NCBI GenBank assembly: GCA_002506365.1
Contig: DAXK01000045.1
Location: forward strand, 36,939-100,938
DNA length: 64,000 bases
From: an archaeon UBA583
GTDB taxonomy: Archaea > Nanobdellota > Nanobdellia > Woesearchaeales > UBA583
Direction: 5' to 3'
A program made the translations under genes and the position numbers. The notes beneath the pieces were generated by a model. The model ran no database searches and was not told the DNA's origin. It worked only from the letters and a program-made list of their open reading frames with translations. Shown here piece by piece: positions 9,297 through 18,264 of this stretch; positions within the stretch are counted from its first letter, which is position 1; every line of letters begins with the position of its first letter.

Positions 9297-10853
9297 TTAA
9301 CTTGCTATAAGTTCATATGAATCAAAAAAAACATCAGTTCCAACTTGAAATATATTTAATTCATTATGAGTGTCAGAACCTTCAAAAATTAAATTAATGG
9401 AATCATTAATTGGATTAAATTCATAAATTTTAGGACCTATTCCCCCTCCTTGTGGACTCCAATATTTTTGAGTGATATATAATTTATCTCCAAATTGATA
9501 CATCTCTACTTGATCTCCAACATTTAAATATCCATCAAATGTTGAAACCATTGAAAAAGTAGTTCCATTAAATTTTCCAACATTATAATCAGTTGACCCA
9601 TCATCAACTCTAAAAATAAATAATTCATTTCCAATCTTAAAAATTTGAGAATTTGAACTTGTAAATGTATTTAAACTTCCACCTCTAAAATCTGTAACTC
9701 TTGTAATTGTTGACCCATCATATTCAAATAATTCTTGTCCAGTTGACCCATCATTATGAATAAAATATAATTTTCCATTTAACTCAGTATATTCATAAGG
9801 TCTAGTAAAACTATCTCCTGGTCTAATATCTTGAACAAGATTTGTAGTAACTCCATCTGATTCCCAAACCTCAAAACCTTGTGAACCATTTCTTGCACTA
9901 AACACTACTTTATTATTAAAAACAATTAAATCTCCAGTCAAACTATCTCCAACTCCAGAAACAATATCTGCAACATTTGTTGTAACTAATGAAGTTGTTG
10001 TTTTATATAATTCATTTCCAAAAGTAGCAGAATTTCCTGCAAAATATAAATCTCCATTATATGGAGTTAAACTTCCAAAATACCCACTCTCAGAAGCTCC
10101 AGGATAATAATCTTGATCAAAAGAAATAGTAGTTCCATCAAAACTAAATAATTCTTGTTCACTAGATCCATTTTTAGAAATAAAATAAATTTTATTATTA
10201 AACTCTGTAATAGATGAAACCATTACATAACCAATAATTGAAGTTGGAATATAATCAACCAAATTTAAACTTGGAGGAGAAGTTAAAACTTCATAAACTC
10301 CTGCTTTAATAGAATCATTATAATAAAATAAATAATTTTTTCCATTAAAAGAAAAAGAATTTTTACTAAATAACTGACCTAAATTTAAATTATGTTCAAC
10401 TAAATTAGTTCCAGTGATTTGAGTATCTCCTTGACCTCCCTTTAATTCATTATCAACAAACTTATAACTCTCAAAAATCCCATCATCCGTAACAACAACA
10501 ATATTAGCTGACCCAGAAACATTATCCAAACAACTTGAAATATTAACTGAATCTAAACCTGAAACACTACCATTAAAATTACAATCAACATCATTAATTT
10601 TAATAGAATTAATAGAAGAATTCCCAGCTGAGTTTACATATAATTTTTCTCCAACTAATCCTTCAACAGTCACAGAGTTTGAAGAGCTAGTTTGAGTTTC
10701 AACATCCACAAAAACTCCAGAACTAAATGTTGTGAACCAACCTTGAAATCCAACTACAGCAGTTACAGCAATTACTAAAAGTAAAGCAGTAGCTACAACT
10801 GGACTTATAGCTTTATTACTATAAATTAATTTTTTTATTTTAAATTTAAACAT
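9297..10853 (-). CDS. Pilin-like surface protein with C-terminal ELxxxDGT beta-propeller-like domain
   Basis: About 518 residues. Residues 1-15 form a class III (type IV pilin) signal with basic residues (MFKFKIKKLIYSNKA), cut before ISPVV, followed by the pilin hydrophobic helix (ATALLLVIAVTAVV) and a GWF motif shared with the proteins at 21009 and 59275. A short domain with two Cys follows (DVDC, SSCLD). The rest contains repeats of the ELxxxDGT type (QELFSFDGTT, FEVWESDGVT, QELFEYDGST), typical of six- to eight-bladed propeller repeats. A frame extension to TTG at 10919 exists, but the ATG at 10853 gives a standard short pilin leader and has a TATA (10877-10886) at the right distance. It probably forms or decorates a pilus tip and binds a surface ligand (inference). 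Confidence 0.82.
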   Translation of the reverse strand: MFKFKIKKLIYSNKAISPVVATALLLVIAVTAVVGFQGWFTTFSSGVFVDVETQTSSSNSVTVEGLVGEKLYVNSAGNSSINSIKINDVDCNFNGSVSGLDSVNISSCLDNVSGSANIVVVTDDGIFESYKFVDNELKGGQGDTQITGTNLVEHNLNLGQLFSKNSFSFNGKNYLFYYNDSIKAGVYEVLTSPPSLNLVDYIPTSIIGYVMVSSITEFNNKIYFISKNGSSEQELFSFDGTTISFDQDYYPGASESGYFGSLTPYNGDLYFAGNSATFGNELYKTTTSLVTTNVADIVSGVGDSLTGDLIVFNNKVVFSARNGSQGFEVWESDGVTTNLVQDIRPGDSFTRPYEYTELNGKLYFIHNDGSTGQELFEYDGSTITRVTDFRGGSLNTFTSSNSQIFKIGNELFIFRVDDGSTDYNVGKFNGTTFSMVSTFDGYLNVGDQVEMYQFGDKLYITQKYWSPQGGGIGPKIYEFNPINDSINLIFEGSDTHNELNIFQVGTDVFFDSYELIAS

Positions 10854-10876
10854 AAATATTAATTTAATTTTTTTCA

Positions 10877-10886
10877 TTATAAATAT
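10877..10886 (-). promoter_or_regulatory. TATA element of the pilin gene
   Basis: Minus-strand ATATTTATAA lies 24-33 nt from the ATG at 10853, the usual spacing for leaderless archaeal transcripts. This supports choosing that start over the upstream TTG or the ATG at 10877. Confidence 0.5.
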
Positions 10887-10922
10887 TTTGTTTATATAAA
10901 ATAAATAACTAAATAACAATAT

Positions 10923-11282
10923 TTACTCAACTAACTCAACTTTATCTCCTATCTTAATATCATTAAACTTACCAGCAGTTGACTCAAATACATATCTTGC
11001 TTGTGCTTTTGGAGTATAACTTGCCCTCCAAGGCTTTAAAACAATTCTATCAACAACTTCCATATTAGAATTTACAAATAAAATATGATAAGGATAAAAA
11101 CAAAAAAACATTGTAACAGAACTTCCAAACCGAACATCTTGTGATGATGGCATAACTAAACAAGCTCCTTTCTCAATTGTTTTTTTAGATGCAAACATCA
11201 AACCAACAGAAATTCTCCAAATAGATTTCATAACATTAACATTAGGCAAAATTACTTTACCTTTGTGAATTAATTGACTCAT
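10923..11282 (-). CDS. DUF192 family protein
   Basis: 119 residues with the DUF192 pattern: VGLMFASK near residue 30, a Ser-Val-Thr-Met-Phe-Phe segment, then YHILFVNSNMEVVDRI, KPWRAS, and the closing VFESTAGKFNDIKIGDKVEL. DUF192 proteins are small beta-rich proteins of unknown biochemical role, often exported in bacteria; this one has no signal peptide. It lies downstream of the metallopeptidase gene but across a hairpin-rich gap of about 250 bp, so co-transcription is doubtful. Its 3' end seems duplicated at 9238-9256, on the far side of the pilin gene. Confidence 0.8.
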   Translation of the reverse strand: MSQLIHKGKVILPNVNVMKSIWRISVGLMFASKKTIEKGACLVMPSSQDVRFGSSVTMFFCFYPYHILFVNSNMEVVDRIVLKPWRASYTPKAQARYVFESTAGKFNDIKIGDKVELVE

Positions 11283-11403
11283 AGAATAAAAATAAAATTA
11301 TACATTTAAAAATAAATGTATTTAAAAAAAGGAAAATACAAAATTAATTTTAATTTTTTAACGTTCGTAAACTCCCTAAAATTAAAAATAATTTAAAATT
11401 TAT

Positions 11404-11523
11404 GAATTTCTCAGATTTAGAGAAATTCTTTATATAGATTTTTTTTAACAAACATTATTTCATTAAAATCCGCACGAACTTCGTCCGCACTAAAATTTTA
11501 ATTCATAATCATTGTTAAAAAAA
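11404..11523. other. Hairpin and long inverted repeat in the 11283-11528 gap
   Basis: A perfect 9-bp stem with a 7-nt loop (GAATTTCTC 11404-11412, GAGAAATTC 11420-11428) is followed by a long imperfect inverted repeat (arms about 11440-11469 and 11496-11523). The loop of the latter carries two direct CCGCAC copies (11470-11475, 11485-11490) around the palindrome ACGAACTTCGT. The motif stands out in AT-rich DNA and resembles the CCGCACTTCGT loop at 21431-21441. It could be a terminator of the metallopeptidase gene (minus strand) or a dispersed structured element. Confidence 0.5.
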
Positions 11524-11528
11524 TATTT

Positions 11529-13409
11529 TTATAACGTTTCTCGACCAATCTTTTCATATAATTTATAATACCAATCAACAAATCCATAAACTTTCAAATT
11601 TACAGGCATAAAAAATCCTAAATCATCCTTTTTAGCAAAATTATCTAAAAATAAACTAGCATCAGCTTTATCTAAATAAACTTTAAATAATTGTTCATAA
11701 TTTTTAATTGTCCATCCCGCAAACTTATTAAAACTCTCTTTTGACATATCAATCTTAAGGTTTTCATTTTCACAATCAAAATTTAAAACTCCAGTTTCAA
11801 ACAATCCAGTTAAATGAACTAAACCTTCACAATAATATGGCCAAACTGATTTAGTTTTCTTCCAAGCAATTAATTTTACAGCCCTCTCAACAACATCATA
11901 AAAAACTTCTTTCCAATAAGTTTCAACTTCATCTGATTTAAAAAAAGAAACTAAACCTCCAGTTGTAGCTTTATATTCCTCAATATTTTTAAAATTTCCA
12001 GACCCATTCATCTTAATTTCAGAATCACATCCTTTCCATAAAATATGTCCAAACTCATGCCCAATTGTAGAAATTGAATATATTTTATGCCAAATATCAG
12101 GAGTTTCACAAGCAACTTTTTTCAATTCATCTAAAAACTCTTTTCCAAAAACTTTATTAGATAACTTCATATTTGGAGCAGTTTTCTCTAATTCTAAAAT
12201 AAAATCAGCAAAAGCAAAAATTTTCTTTCCTCTCTTAGAACTTACAAATTCATCATTTGGAACAACTTGAGCTGAAAAAAATCCATGAAAAAATTTTGCA
12301 AAATATAATAATGGTTTTCCAACATATAATTGAACATTATCTAATCCCTCAAGTGAAACAGACTTAATATCTAAAATATTATTACAATCCAAACAATTTG
12401 AATCATTACTTAAATACTCATTATACATACTTTTTGTAGCAGATACAACTGTGCTAGCATCATTTCGCTTAGGATTTACAACTCTTAAATCCCACTCAAT
12501 CTCCACACAATTTCTAATATTATCATTATAATACTCCATACAATGTCCTACTTGAATTGGACAATCAACATCCATCCAAGCAAAATCAACATCACGCCAA
12601 ACAGAAATTAAATTATCGCAATCTCTTTCAGATAAAGCATGAATTAAACTCTCAAAATACTTATTCCAATTATCTTTCATATCAAAAACATCATCAGACA
12701 ATTCATCTAAAACTAAAATTAAATCATGTAACTTAGAACAAATCTCATCAACTTCAACTTCAAAAAATTCTCCATAACTTTGAGTTGAAAACCCACAACT
12801 TGAATCTTCATCTTCAACTAAAATTGAATAACTTCTATCTCCAATAGATCCATCAGGTAATTTATCCATTAAATTATTCTTATGAACAAAGCTAATAGCT
12901 TCTTGAACTTTATTATCAAATTTATTTAACAAAATAGAATTAATCTCATTTATAGCAGAATCCCAAGAAACATCTAATTGAGTAAAAGAAATACCAATTG
13001 ATTTCACACCTTTAATTAATTCTCGATAAAATGGAGTTAATAACTCTTTTTCCTCCATTTCATAAATTAATTCTTCAAACATTGAAATATGATAACTTCC
13101 AGCCCAACTATAACTAGATGCTAATATCTCTTTTTTAGATTCTGCATCTAAATCATTACTTTCAATTTCAGAAATTAAAAAATCATCCTTTAAAGTAACT
13201 AATCTACGAATTACAGATAATCTATTTTTATCATTTTTTTCAAACTCAATTGATTCTAAAAAATCATCAATAAATTTAGCTTTTTTTTTATCTCCAAACT
13301 CATTTTCTTCAAAACACTTGTAAAAAGAATTCAAATTAGCATTTAAGCCATTTGAAATCTCATAAACCTTTTGTAAATCATTCATAAAATCAGTTTTTAA
13401 ATCAGTCAT
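11529..13409 (-). CDS. Zincin-type HExxH metallopeptidase, possibly CiaB-like
   Basis: 626 residues, no signal peptide, so probably cytoplasmic. The zinc-binding motif is HEFGH at residues 451-455 (context STIGHEFGHILW), followed about 22 residues later by EEYKATTGG, which would supply the third ligand Glu of a gluzincin. The order HEFGHxLW then EExKATTGG fits the family annotated as CiaB in Campylobacter relatives and in some DPANN genomes; I recall this resemblance rather than having searched for it. The N-terminal 400 residues are helical and Cys-poor. Its substrate is unknown. The ATG at 13409 is preceded by AT-rich promoter DNA and the gene is followed by the hairpin region at 11404-11523. 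Confidence 0.7.
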   Translation of the reverse strand: MTDLKTDFMNDLQKVYEISNGLNANLNSFYKCFEENEFGDKKKAKFIDDFLESIEFEKNDKNRLSVIRRLVTLKDDFLISEIESNDLDAESKKEILASSYSWAGSYHISMFEELIYEMEEKELLTPFYRELIKGVKSIGISFTQLDVSWDSAINEINSILLNKFDNKVQEAISFVHKNNLMDKLPDGSIGDRSYSILVEDEDSSCGFSTQSYGEFFEVEVDEICSKLHDLILVLDELSDDVFDMKDNWNKYFESLIHALSERDCDNLISVWRDVDFAWMDVDCPIQVGHCMEYYNDNIRNCVEIEWDLRVVNPKRNDASTVVSATKSMYNEYLSNDSNCLDCNNILDIKSVSLEGLDNVQLYVGKPLLYFAKFFHGFFSAQVVPNDEFVSSKRGKKIFAFADFILELEKTAPNMKLSNKVFGKEFLDELKKVACETPDIWHKIYSISTIGHEFGHILWKGCDSEIKMNGSGNFKNIEEYKATTGGLVSFFKSDEVETYWKEVFYDVVERAVKLIAWKKTKSVWPYYCEGLVHLTGLFETGVLNFDCENENLKIDMSKESFNKFAGWTIKNYEQLFKVYLDKADASLFLDNFAKKDDLGFFMPVNLKVYGFVDWYYKLYEKIGRETL

Positions 13410-13599
13410 AATTAAAATATATAGAACTTAATTTATAAAAATTTAGTTTAATTTTAAGAATTCGATTTAAATACAAAATTATTTTCCAAATTTGTGTTAC
13501 TTGCTACATATTTTAAACAATCAATTTATATTCACAAAACTTAACTTTATTATATATAAAATTAATAAATTAATAAATAGACAATTTTACAAAACCAAA

Positions 13600-14235
13600 A
13601 TGGATTTAAAATTAAAAATAAAAAAAATATTATATCAATTAAGTATTATATTTTTCACATTATCTTTTCTCACAATAATTGGGACTTCAAACTCTGAATC
13701 AGTAATACTTAAAACTCATAATGAAAATATCCCTAAACAACTATTTGATATAACATTTAATATATATAAAAACCAAATTGGAGATATAGAACAATTATCA
13801 GGATATGGAACATTTGAAAATTTTGGATATGAAACAACACAATTACAATATACTCTAATTTTATATGATTCTAATGTTCAAAAAGTATTATCAGTTGATA
13901 AAATAATTACTGTTCAAAGCCAAGAATCTCTAAGTTTTGAATTTGAAGAATTTAAAGATTTAGAACTTGAACCTGGAAAATATTCTATAGTATTAAGCAC
14001 AATTTACAACACAGATGTAAAAGATATATTTATTCAAGATTTTTATATTTCTAATTTTTATAAAGATTCTATACAATTTATTTTATTTGTAGTATTTACA
14101 ATCTTAATCTTTTTTACAATGTTCTTTATAGTTTTTGAAGTTAAAAAAGGTAAAACAAAAAAAGAAAATAAATTAATTATAAAAGAATATTTAATTAAAA
14201 ATAAAAAAAAGAAACTAAAACCTAATAAAAAATAA
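13600..14235 (+). CDS. Signal-peptide/TM surface protein, paralog of 19102-19884
   Basis: About 211 residues from the ATG at 13600; the frame can be extended to TTG at 13492, but that adds an AT-derived stretch with no typical signal. It has a signal peptide or N-terminal anchor (hydrophobic ILYQLSIIFFTLSFLTII), a beta-sandwich-like outer domain with the GTFENFGYE motif and a LEFEEFKDLELEPGKY-type strand pair, a C-terminal TM helix (FILFVVFTILIFFTMFF) and a Lys-rich tail. The same domain, including GTFENFGY and EEFKD, occurs in the protein at 19102. The domain resembles CARDB/Ig-like adhesion modules. Function unknown. Confidence 0.7.
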   Translation: MDLKLKIKKILYQLSIIFFTLSFLTIIGTSNSESVILKTHNENIPKQLFDITFNIYKNQIGDIEQLSGYGTFENFGYETTQLQYTLILYDSNVQKVLSVDKIITVQSQESLSFEFEEFKDLELEPGKYSIVLSTIYNTDVKDIFIQDFYISNFYKDSIQFILFVVFTILIFFTMFFIVFEVKKGKTKKENKLIIKEYLIKNKKKKLKPNKK

Positions 14236-14281
14236 ATTTAATTTAAATAAATTTAAATATTATAAATTCCATAAATATATT

Positions 14282-14860
14282 ATGAGTTTAGAAAATCCAA
14301 AATTACACTGGTATAATCAACCAAAAACAAATACAACTGGTTATAAATTATCAGGTAAATTTGATTACATTACAGTAGCATCATCACCAATGGAAGATGG
14401 AATCACATTAGAAATTGCAAATTCAATCAAAAATTACATAAATGTTTCATCCACCCCATACCAAATGAATTCATACAATGAATCAATAAATGCAAACTTT
14501 CATTGGTTTCCAATTTCAGAATTGGGATTTATGGGTTTTAATACAATTTATGGTTTTATTAAAACTATGGAAAAAATCGATAAATACAAACAAAAATCAA
14601 TTATCCACTGTGAAGCTGGAACAAACCGAAGTCCAACTATGGCAATGCTTTGGTTATTATACAAAAATGATAATAATCTTAAAAAAGCAAAATCATTCAC
14701 ACCTTTAGAACTAGACCTTGATTCAAAAGTTAAAGGAAACATAGAACTAGGATTAATTCCATCTTTAGAAGATTTAAATTTATTTTTTAATGGAATAAAA
14801 AAAGATAGATATTTAGATGATATTTTATTTAATGATACAGATTTAGGAAACAAATATTAA
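14282..14860 (+). CDS. Dual-specificity/tyrosine protein phosphatase-like protein
   Basis: 192 residues. The phosphatase P-loop is clear: HCEAGTNRSP, with nucleophile Cys110 and Arg116 (C-x5-R), preceded by KSIIH and followed by a helix (MAMLWLLYK). The upstream part (FDYITVASSPMEDG, then FHWFPISE) fits the strand-helix framework of DSP enzymes. It probably removes phosphate from Tyr/Ser/Thr of proteins or from a nucleotide/lipid; the partner is not evident. It sits 46 bp after the preceding gene with its own AT-rich promoter (ATAAATATATT just before the ATG). Confidence 0.78.
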   Translation: MSLENPKLHWYNQPKTNTTGYKLSGKFDYITVASSPMEDGITLEIANSIKNYINVSSTPYQMNSYNESINANFHWFPISELGFMGFNTIYGFIKTMEKIDKYKQKSIIHCEAGTNRSPTMAMLWLLYKNDNNLKKAKSFTPLELDLDSKVKGNIELGLIPSLEDLNLFFNGIKKDRYLDDILFNDTDLGNKY

Positions 14861-14885
14861 ATAAATAATTTTTTTAATTAATTAA

Positions 14886-15746
14886 TTATTTATTATCTCT
14901 AGTATGAATTTCAAATAATTCATCTTCAATTTCATCTAAAAAATCATCAATGTCTTTATCTGGATGTTCCTTTTGAAATTTCTCAAAAGCATCATCATAC
15001 TTATACACTTCATAAGGATTATCTCCACCATAAATTTCATACTCAATAGAATTAATGAATTTTTTAAAATCCATATCCGAATCTTCTTTTTGTAAATGTT
15101 CTAACCTTTTAGAAAAAGATTCAACAGATTTTTCTAAATCTCCTTGTTTTACATGTTCAGGACCTTTAAAATTAAATGTAGGTAAAATTCCAACTCTATC
15201 AAAAACTCTAAATACTCTACCATAAACTAATCCTCCAGTCTTTAAAATATTAGAAGCTTCTTTATCATAAAACTCATAAACATTCTTATCAAAAATTCCC
15301 TCTAATTTAATAAAAAAAGTTTCAAAATTTACATCTTTAACTTGATAAATCCCAAAATGAGAATTATCTTTTAATTGTTTTAAAAATAACTTTTCAGTTT
15401 CAGTAAAAATTCCAGCTCCTAAAATATCATCATACAAAAACTTATCTTGGTCTTTAATTTTTGCTCGTAACAATAAAAATTCAATAAACCTAAAACTAAA
15501 CTTATGTTCATTCTTATCATCCTTTGGAACATTTGAATATACTTTATAATGTTCAATATACTCTTTTAAATCAAACTTTCTATCAAAATAATTAATACAC
15601 TTCCCATACACATCTCTTAATAAAAAATTTAATTTATACGTATCTAAAGCTTCTTCATTAACACCTGAACCGTGACAAACTTTAAACTTTTTACCAGAAT
15701 TACAAAAACATGGTCTATTTTCAGAAACAATAATCTTACTATTCAT
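14886..15746 (-). CDS. SEC-C motif protein of unknown function
   Basis: 286 residues. The first 27 contain a SEC-C zinc-binding motif (RPCFCNSGKKFKVCHG: C-x-C-x8-C-H), as found at the C-terminus of SecA and in many stand-alone proteins. The remaining ~260 residues are charged and helical, ending in an acidic stretch (DIDDFLDEIEDELFE), with no motif that I recognise. The SEC-C motif is usually an interaction or metal site rather than a catalytic one. It is convergent with the phosphatase gene, 26 bp away. Confidence 0.75.
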   Translation of the reverse strand: MNSKIIVSENRPCFCNSGKKFKVCHGSGVNEEALDTYKLNFLLRDVYGKCINYFDRKFDLKEYIEHYKVYSNVPKDDKNEHKFSFRFIEFLLLRAKIKDQDKFLYDDILGAGIFTETEKLFLKQLKDNSHFGIYQVKDVNFETFFIKLEGIFDKNVYEFYDKEASNILKTGGLVYGRVFRVFDRVGILPTFNFKGPEHVKQGDLEKSVESFSKRLEHLQKEDSDMDFKKFINSIEYEIYGGDNPYEVYKYDDAFEKFQKEHPDKDIDDFLDEIEDELFEIHTRDNK

Positions 15747-15888
15747 AAAATAAATCTACAAACAACATATTATAAAACTTTGTGAGCACATTATGTCTAA
15801 ATAAATTATCTTATTAATATAATAAAATACACAAAAAATATTAAAAATAAAACTAAAAACTAAAAACTAAAAAATAATTTGAATATAA

Positions 15889-16704
15889 TCATTCAATAAT
15901 TACTTTAATAGTTTCAGTATGATAAACTTCACCATTTGTTAAAACATAACCAACTCTAAAATAATTAACTCCCTTCTCTAACTTTTTAGTTAAAATATCA
16001 AACTTATGTTCATTAACATCTTGTCCAACAAAAACAGCAGAAGTTTCAGGATAAGTCATATCAGGATTATCATTAGAAATTAAAACCTTATAATACTTAA
16101 ACATCTCCTTATCATCTAACTTTTCCCATTCAACAGAAACTAATTGTTTTTCTTTATCATACTCAACTTCAATTCCATCAGCTTCAAACTCTAACTCATC
16201 ATCCTCTCTTTGATCTTCAAAATCCTCATTTTCAAACTCTTCTTCATCAGATTCATCTTCAAATCTTTCCCTTTCTAATTCTTCTAATTCCTCTTCTAAT
16301 TCTTCAATCTCATCAAGCATTTCATTATACTCTTCTTCAAGTTCCTCAAATTCTTCTTCTAACTCATCAATCTCATTAAATTCTTCATCCAATAAATCAC
16401 CTAACTCATTTTCAGAACCAATTTCTTCATCATTTTCAAAATCTTCAAAAACTTCATCAACTAAATCATCCTGATAATTCTCATCACCATTTTCATTAAC
16501 TTGTTCATCTCTATCACAAATATTATTGTTATCAACATCCAAACAACACTCAATTCCAACTCTAATATATGGAGCATTACAAACTACTGCTTTTTCTGAA
16601 ATTCTTGCAAGATCTTCATCTGAAACTTCAGTTAAATCTACACCTGCACAACCTGTCAAAAACAAAGTCCCTAACATTGTAAAACCAATACTTTTCTTTT
16701 TCAT
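15889..16704 (-). CDS. Acidic lipoprotein with Glu-rich coiled coil
   Basis: 271 residues. The lipobox LTGC (Cys19) follows a short signal peptide (MKKKSIGFTMLGTLF). After a Cys-containing segment with a DVDNNNICDRDE calcium-loop-like motif, residues ~70-175 are almost all Glu/Asp/Leu and should form a long, very acidic coiled coil. A C-terminal domain of about 90 residues has a fibronectin III-like strand pattern (VEWEKLDDKE, YKVLIS, NYFRVGYVL). It probably acts as a surface stalk that presents the FN3-like domain. The Glu-rich tract is unlike neighbouring genes in composition. Confidence 0.72.
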   Translation of the reverse strand: MKKKSIGFTMLGTLFLTGCAGVDLTEVSDEDLARISEKAVVCNAPYIRVGIECCLDVDNNNICDRDEQVNENGDENYQDDLVDEVFEDFENDEEIGSENELGDLLDEEFNEIDELEEEFEELEEEYNEMLDEIEELEEELEELERERFEDESDEEEFENEDFEDQREDDELEFEADGIEVEYDKEKQLVSVEWEKLDDKEMFKYYKVLISNDNPDMTYPETSAVFVGQDVNEHKFDILTKKLEKGVNYFRVGYVLTNGEVYHTETIKVIIE

Positions 16705-16806
16705 ATTTGATTTTTTAAAAATTTGACTTAAAAAGATTTGTTACTTTAAAAATAAAATCTAATATAAATAATTATATAAAACTCAACATAAAAAACTTAA
16801 AATTCT

Positions 16807-18096
16807 TTATTTAAATTCTACAATACCTGAATATAAAAAATATAAAAATTGATGATAATTAATTGGTTCCAAAGTTAACTTAAAATCCTTTTTTCTAACT
16901 AATTTATACAAACTATCTTTTCCAGCATTATAACTAACTCCAATCATAAACAAATCAATATAACTAAAAGGATGAGTCCCATAAATATTAATATCTAACT
17001 CTTGCATAAAATTAATTAAATTTAAAATTCCAGCCTCAATTAATTCATCATCACTAGCAGAACTAAAATTTTTCTTTTTAGTAAATCTTTCATAAGTTTT
17101 AGGCATAACTTGAATTGGTCCACGAGCCCCAGCATGAGATGTGCTAGAACCATACCCATAAGAAGTTTCAATTAAACATAATAAATTAACTAATTTAGAA
17201 TTCACATTTAATTTATTTGATAACTTATCAATTTTCTCTCTTAACTGAGGATTTAAAGAAACTGAATTAATTGAAAACTTAGTAATTTCACTTAATTTAT
17301 GAATATTAATATCTGACAACTCTAAACCTTTTTTATTAACATGTCTAAGCAATCTTAACAACAATTTATCAGAATCTTCTTTTGAATAAATATAATCAAT
17401 AATTTTTTTTTCAATTAATTTAGGGTAATCTTTATAATTCACACCTTTATCATTCATAAAAACTCTCAAACTAGAATACTTAATTTCATTAATCTTATTA
17501 TTAAACCAATTAATTTCAGAATCAACATCACCGAGCAAGGAACCTAAATTCTCAAATAAATATTTTTTAACCAAAACTGAATAATACCTATCTCTCATAA
17601 GTAAAAATAAAATTCTTAAATCTTCCAAAAAATTTTTCTTTAATAATCCTTTTTCAATATTTAAATTTTGTAACATAATCTCAAAAACTGGTTTTAAAAC
17701 AAATCCATTTTCACTATAAAAATTCGATCTTGATATTCCCATATACAAAATTCCCATAATAAAATTATATCCCTGTTCATCTAATTTTTCTTTAATAATT
17801 TTTTTCTTTTGATAAAAACCAGCATTACTATAACCTGCTGGAAAATTAAACTCATACCAAACTGAAACATAATAATCAAATAAAACTTGACACTCATCAA
17901 CACTTAACTCTTCTTTAAAATGTAATTTTTTAATAACATAAGATAAATCAATTTTATCATTTGAACTTAAATTACCACTTTGATAACTAGAATTTGAACT
18001 TAAGCTAGGTTCAGCACTAATTTTACCTGAACCAAAACCAGCAGCTAAAAGACCAGTTCCAAATATTTTTTTTAAAAAACTTCTTCGAGTATCCAC
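16807..18096 (-). CDS. Tat-exported lytic-transglycosylase (SLT)-like protein
   Basis: 429 residues. It begins with a twin-arginine signal (TRRSFLKK then GTGLLAAGFG). Residues ~50-280 are helical, as in the superhelical part of Slt enzymes. The C-terminal lysozyme-like domain has the expected series: catalytic Glu310 in CLIETSYGYGSS, GARGPIQVMPKTY (family G-x-G-x-x-Q-x-M-P), then SYNAGKDSLY (family AYNAG). Such enzymes cleave peptidoglycan between MurNAc and GlcNAc. Archaea lack this polymer, so it is either aimed at bacterial walls or has another glycan as substrate. Tat export suggests that it folds in the cytoplasm before release. Its catalytic motif appears complete. Confidence 0.8.
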   Translation of the reverse strand: MDTRRSFLKKIFGTGLLAAGFGSGKISAEPSLSSNSSYQSGNLSSNDKIDLSYVIKKLHFKEELSVDECQVLFDYYVSVWYEFNFPAGYSNAGFYQKKKIIKEKLDEQGYNFIMGILYMGISRSNFYSENGFVLKPVFEIMLQNLNIEKGLLKKNFLEDLRILFLLMRDRYYSVLVKKYLFENLGSLLGDVDSEINWFNNKINEIKYSSLRVFMNDKGVNYKDYPKLIEKKIIDYIYSKEDSDKLLLRLLRHVNKKGLELSDINIHKLSEITKFSINSVSLNPQLREKIDKLSNKLNVNSKLVNLLCLIETSYGYGSSTSHAGARGPIQVMPKTYERFTKKKNFSSASDDELIEAGILNLINFMQELDINIYGTHPFSYIDLFMIGVSYNAGKDSLYKLVRKKDFKLTLEPINYHQFLYFLYSGIVEFK

Positions 18097-18175
18097 AATA
18101 TAATCTAAAAAAAGAATATTTTATTTATAAAAAAATGTCACAACAAAATAAACTACAAATTTTAAATACAAACTA

Positions 18176-18210
18176 TTAAAATATTACTAGAAAAACTAAT
18201 AATATTTTAA
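18176..18210. terminator. AT hairpin, possible terminator of the HEPN gene
   Basis: A 15-bp inverted repeat with one mismatch (18176-18190 and 18196-18210) surrounds an AAAAA loop, about 55 nt past the stop of the minus-strand gene at 18265. The adjacent T-runs suit archaeal termination, but the stem is almost all A/T, so this is tentative. Confidence 0.35.
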
Positions 18211-18264
18211 CCACAAAAGAATTAAGCAAAACTTAAAATATTTAATTTAATAAAATTAATTAAT

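Noticed and set aside
11360..11390. Possible displaced copy of the metallopeptidase 3' end (CGAACGTTA against CGAGAAACGTTA)
   Set aside because: Only about 9 nt match with a 3-nt gap in AT-rich DNA; too weak to count with the other terminal copies.
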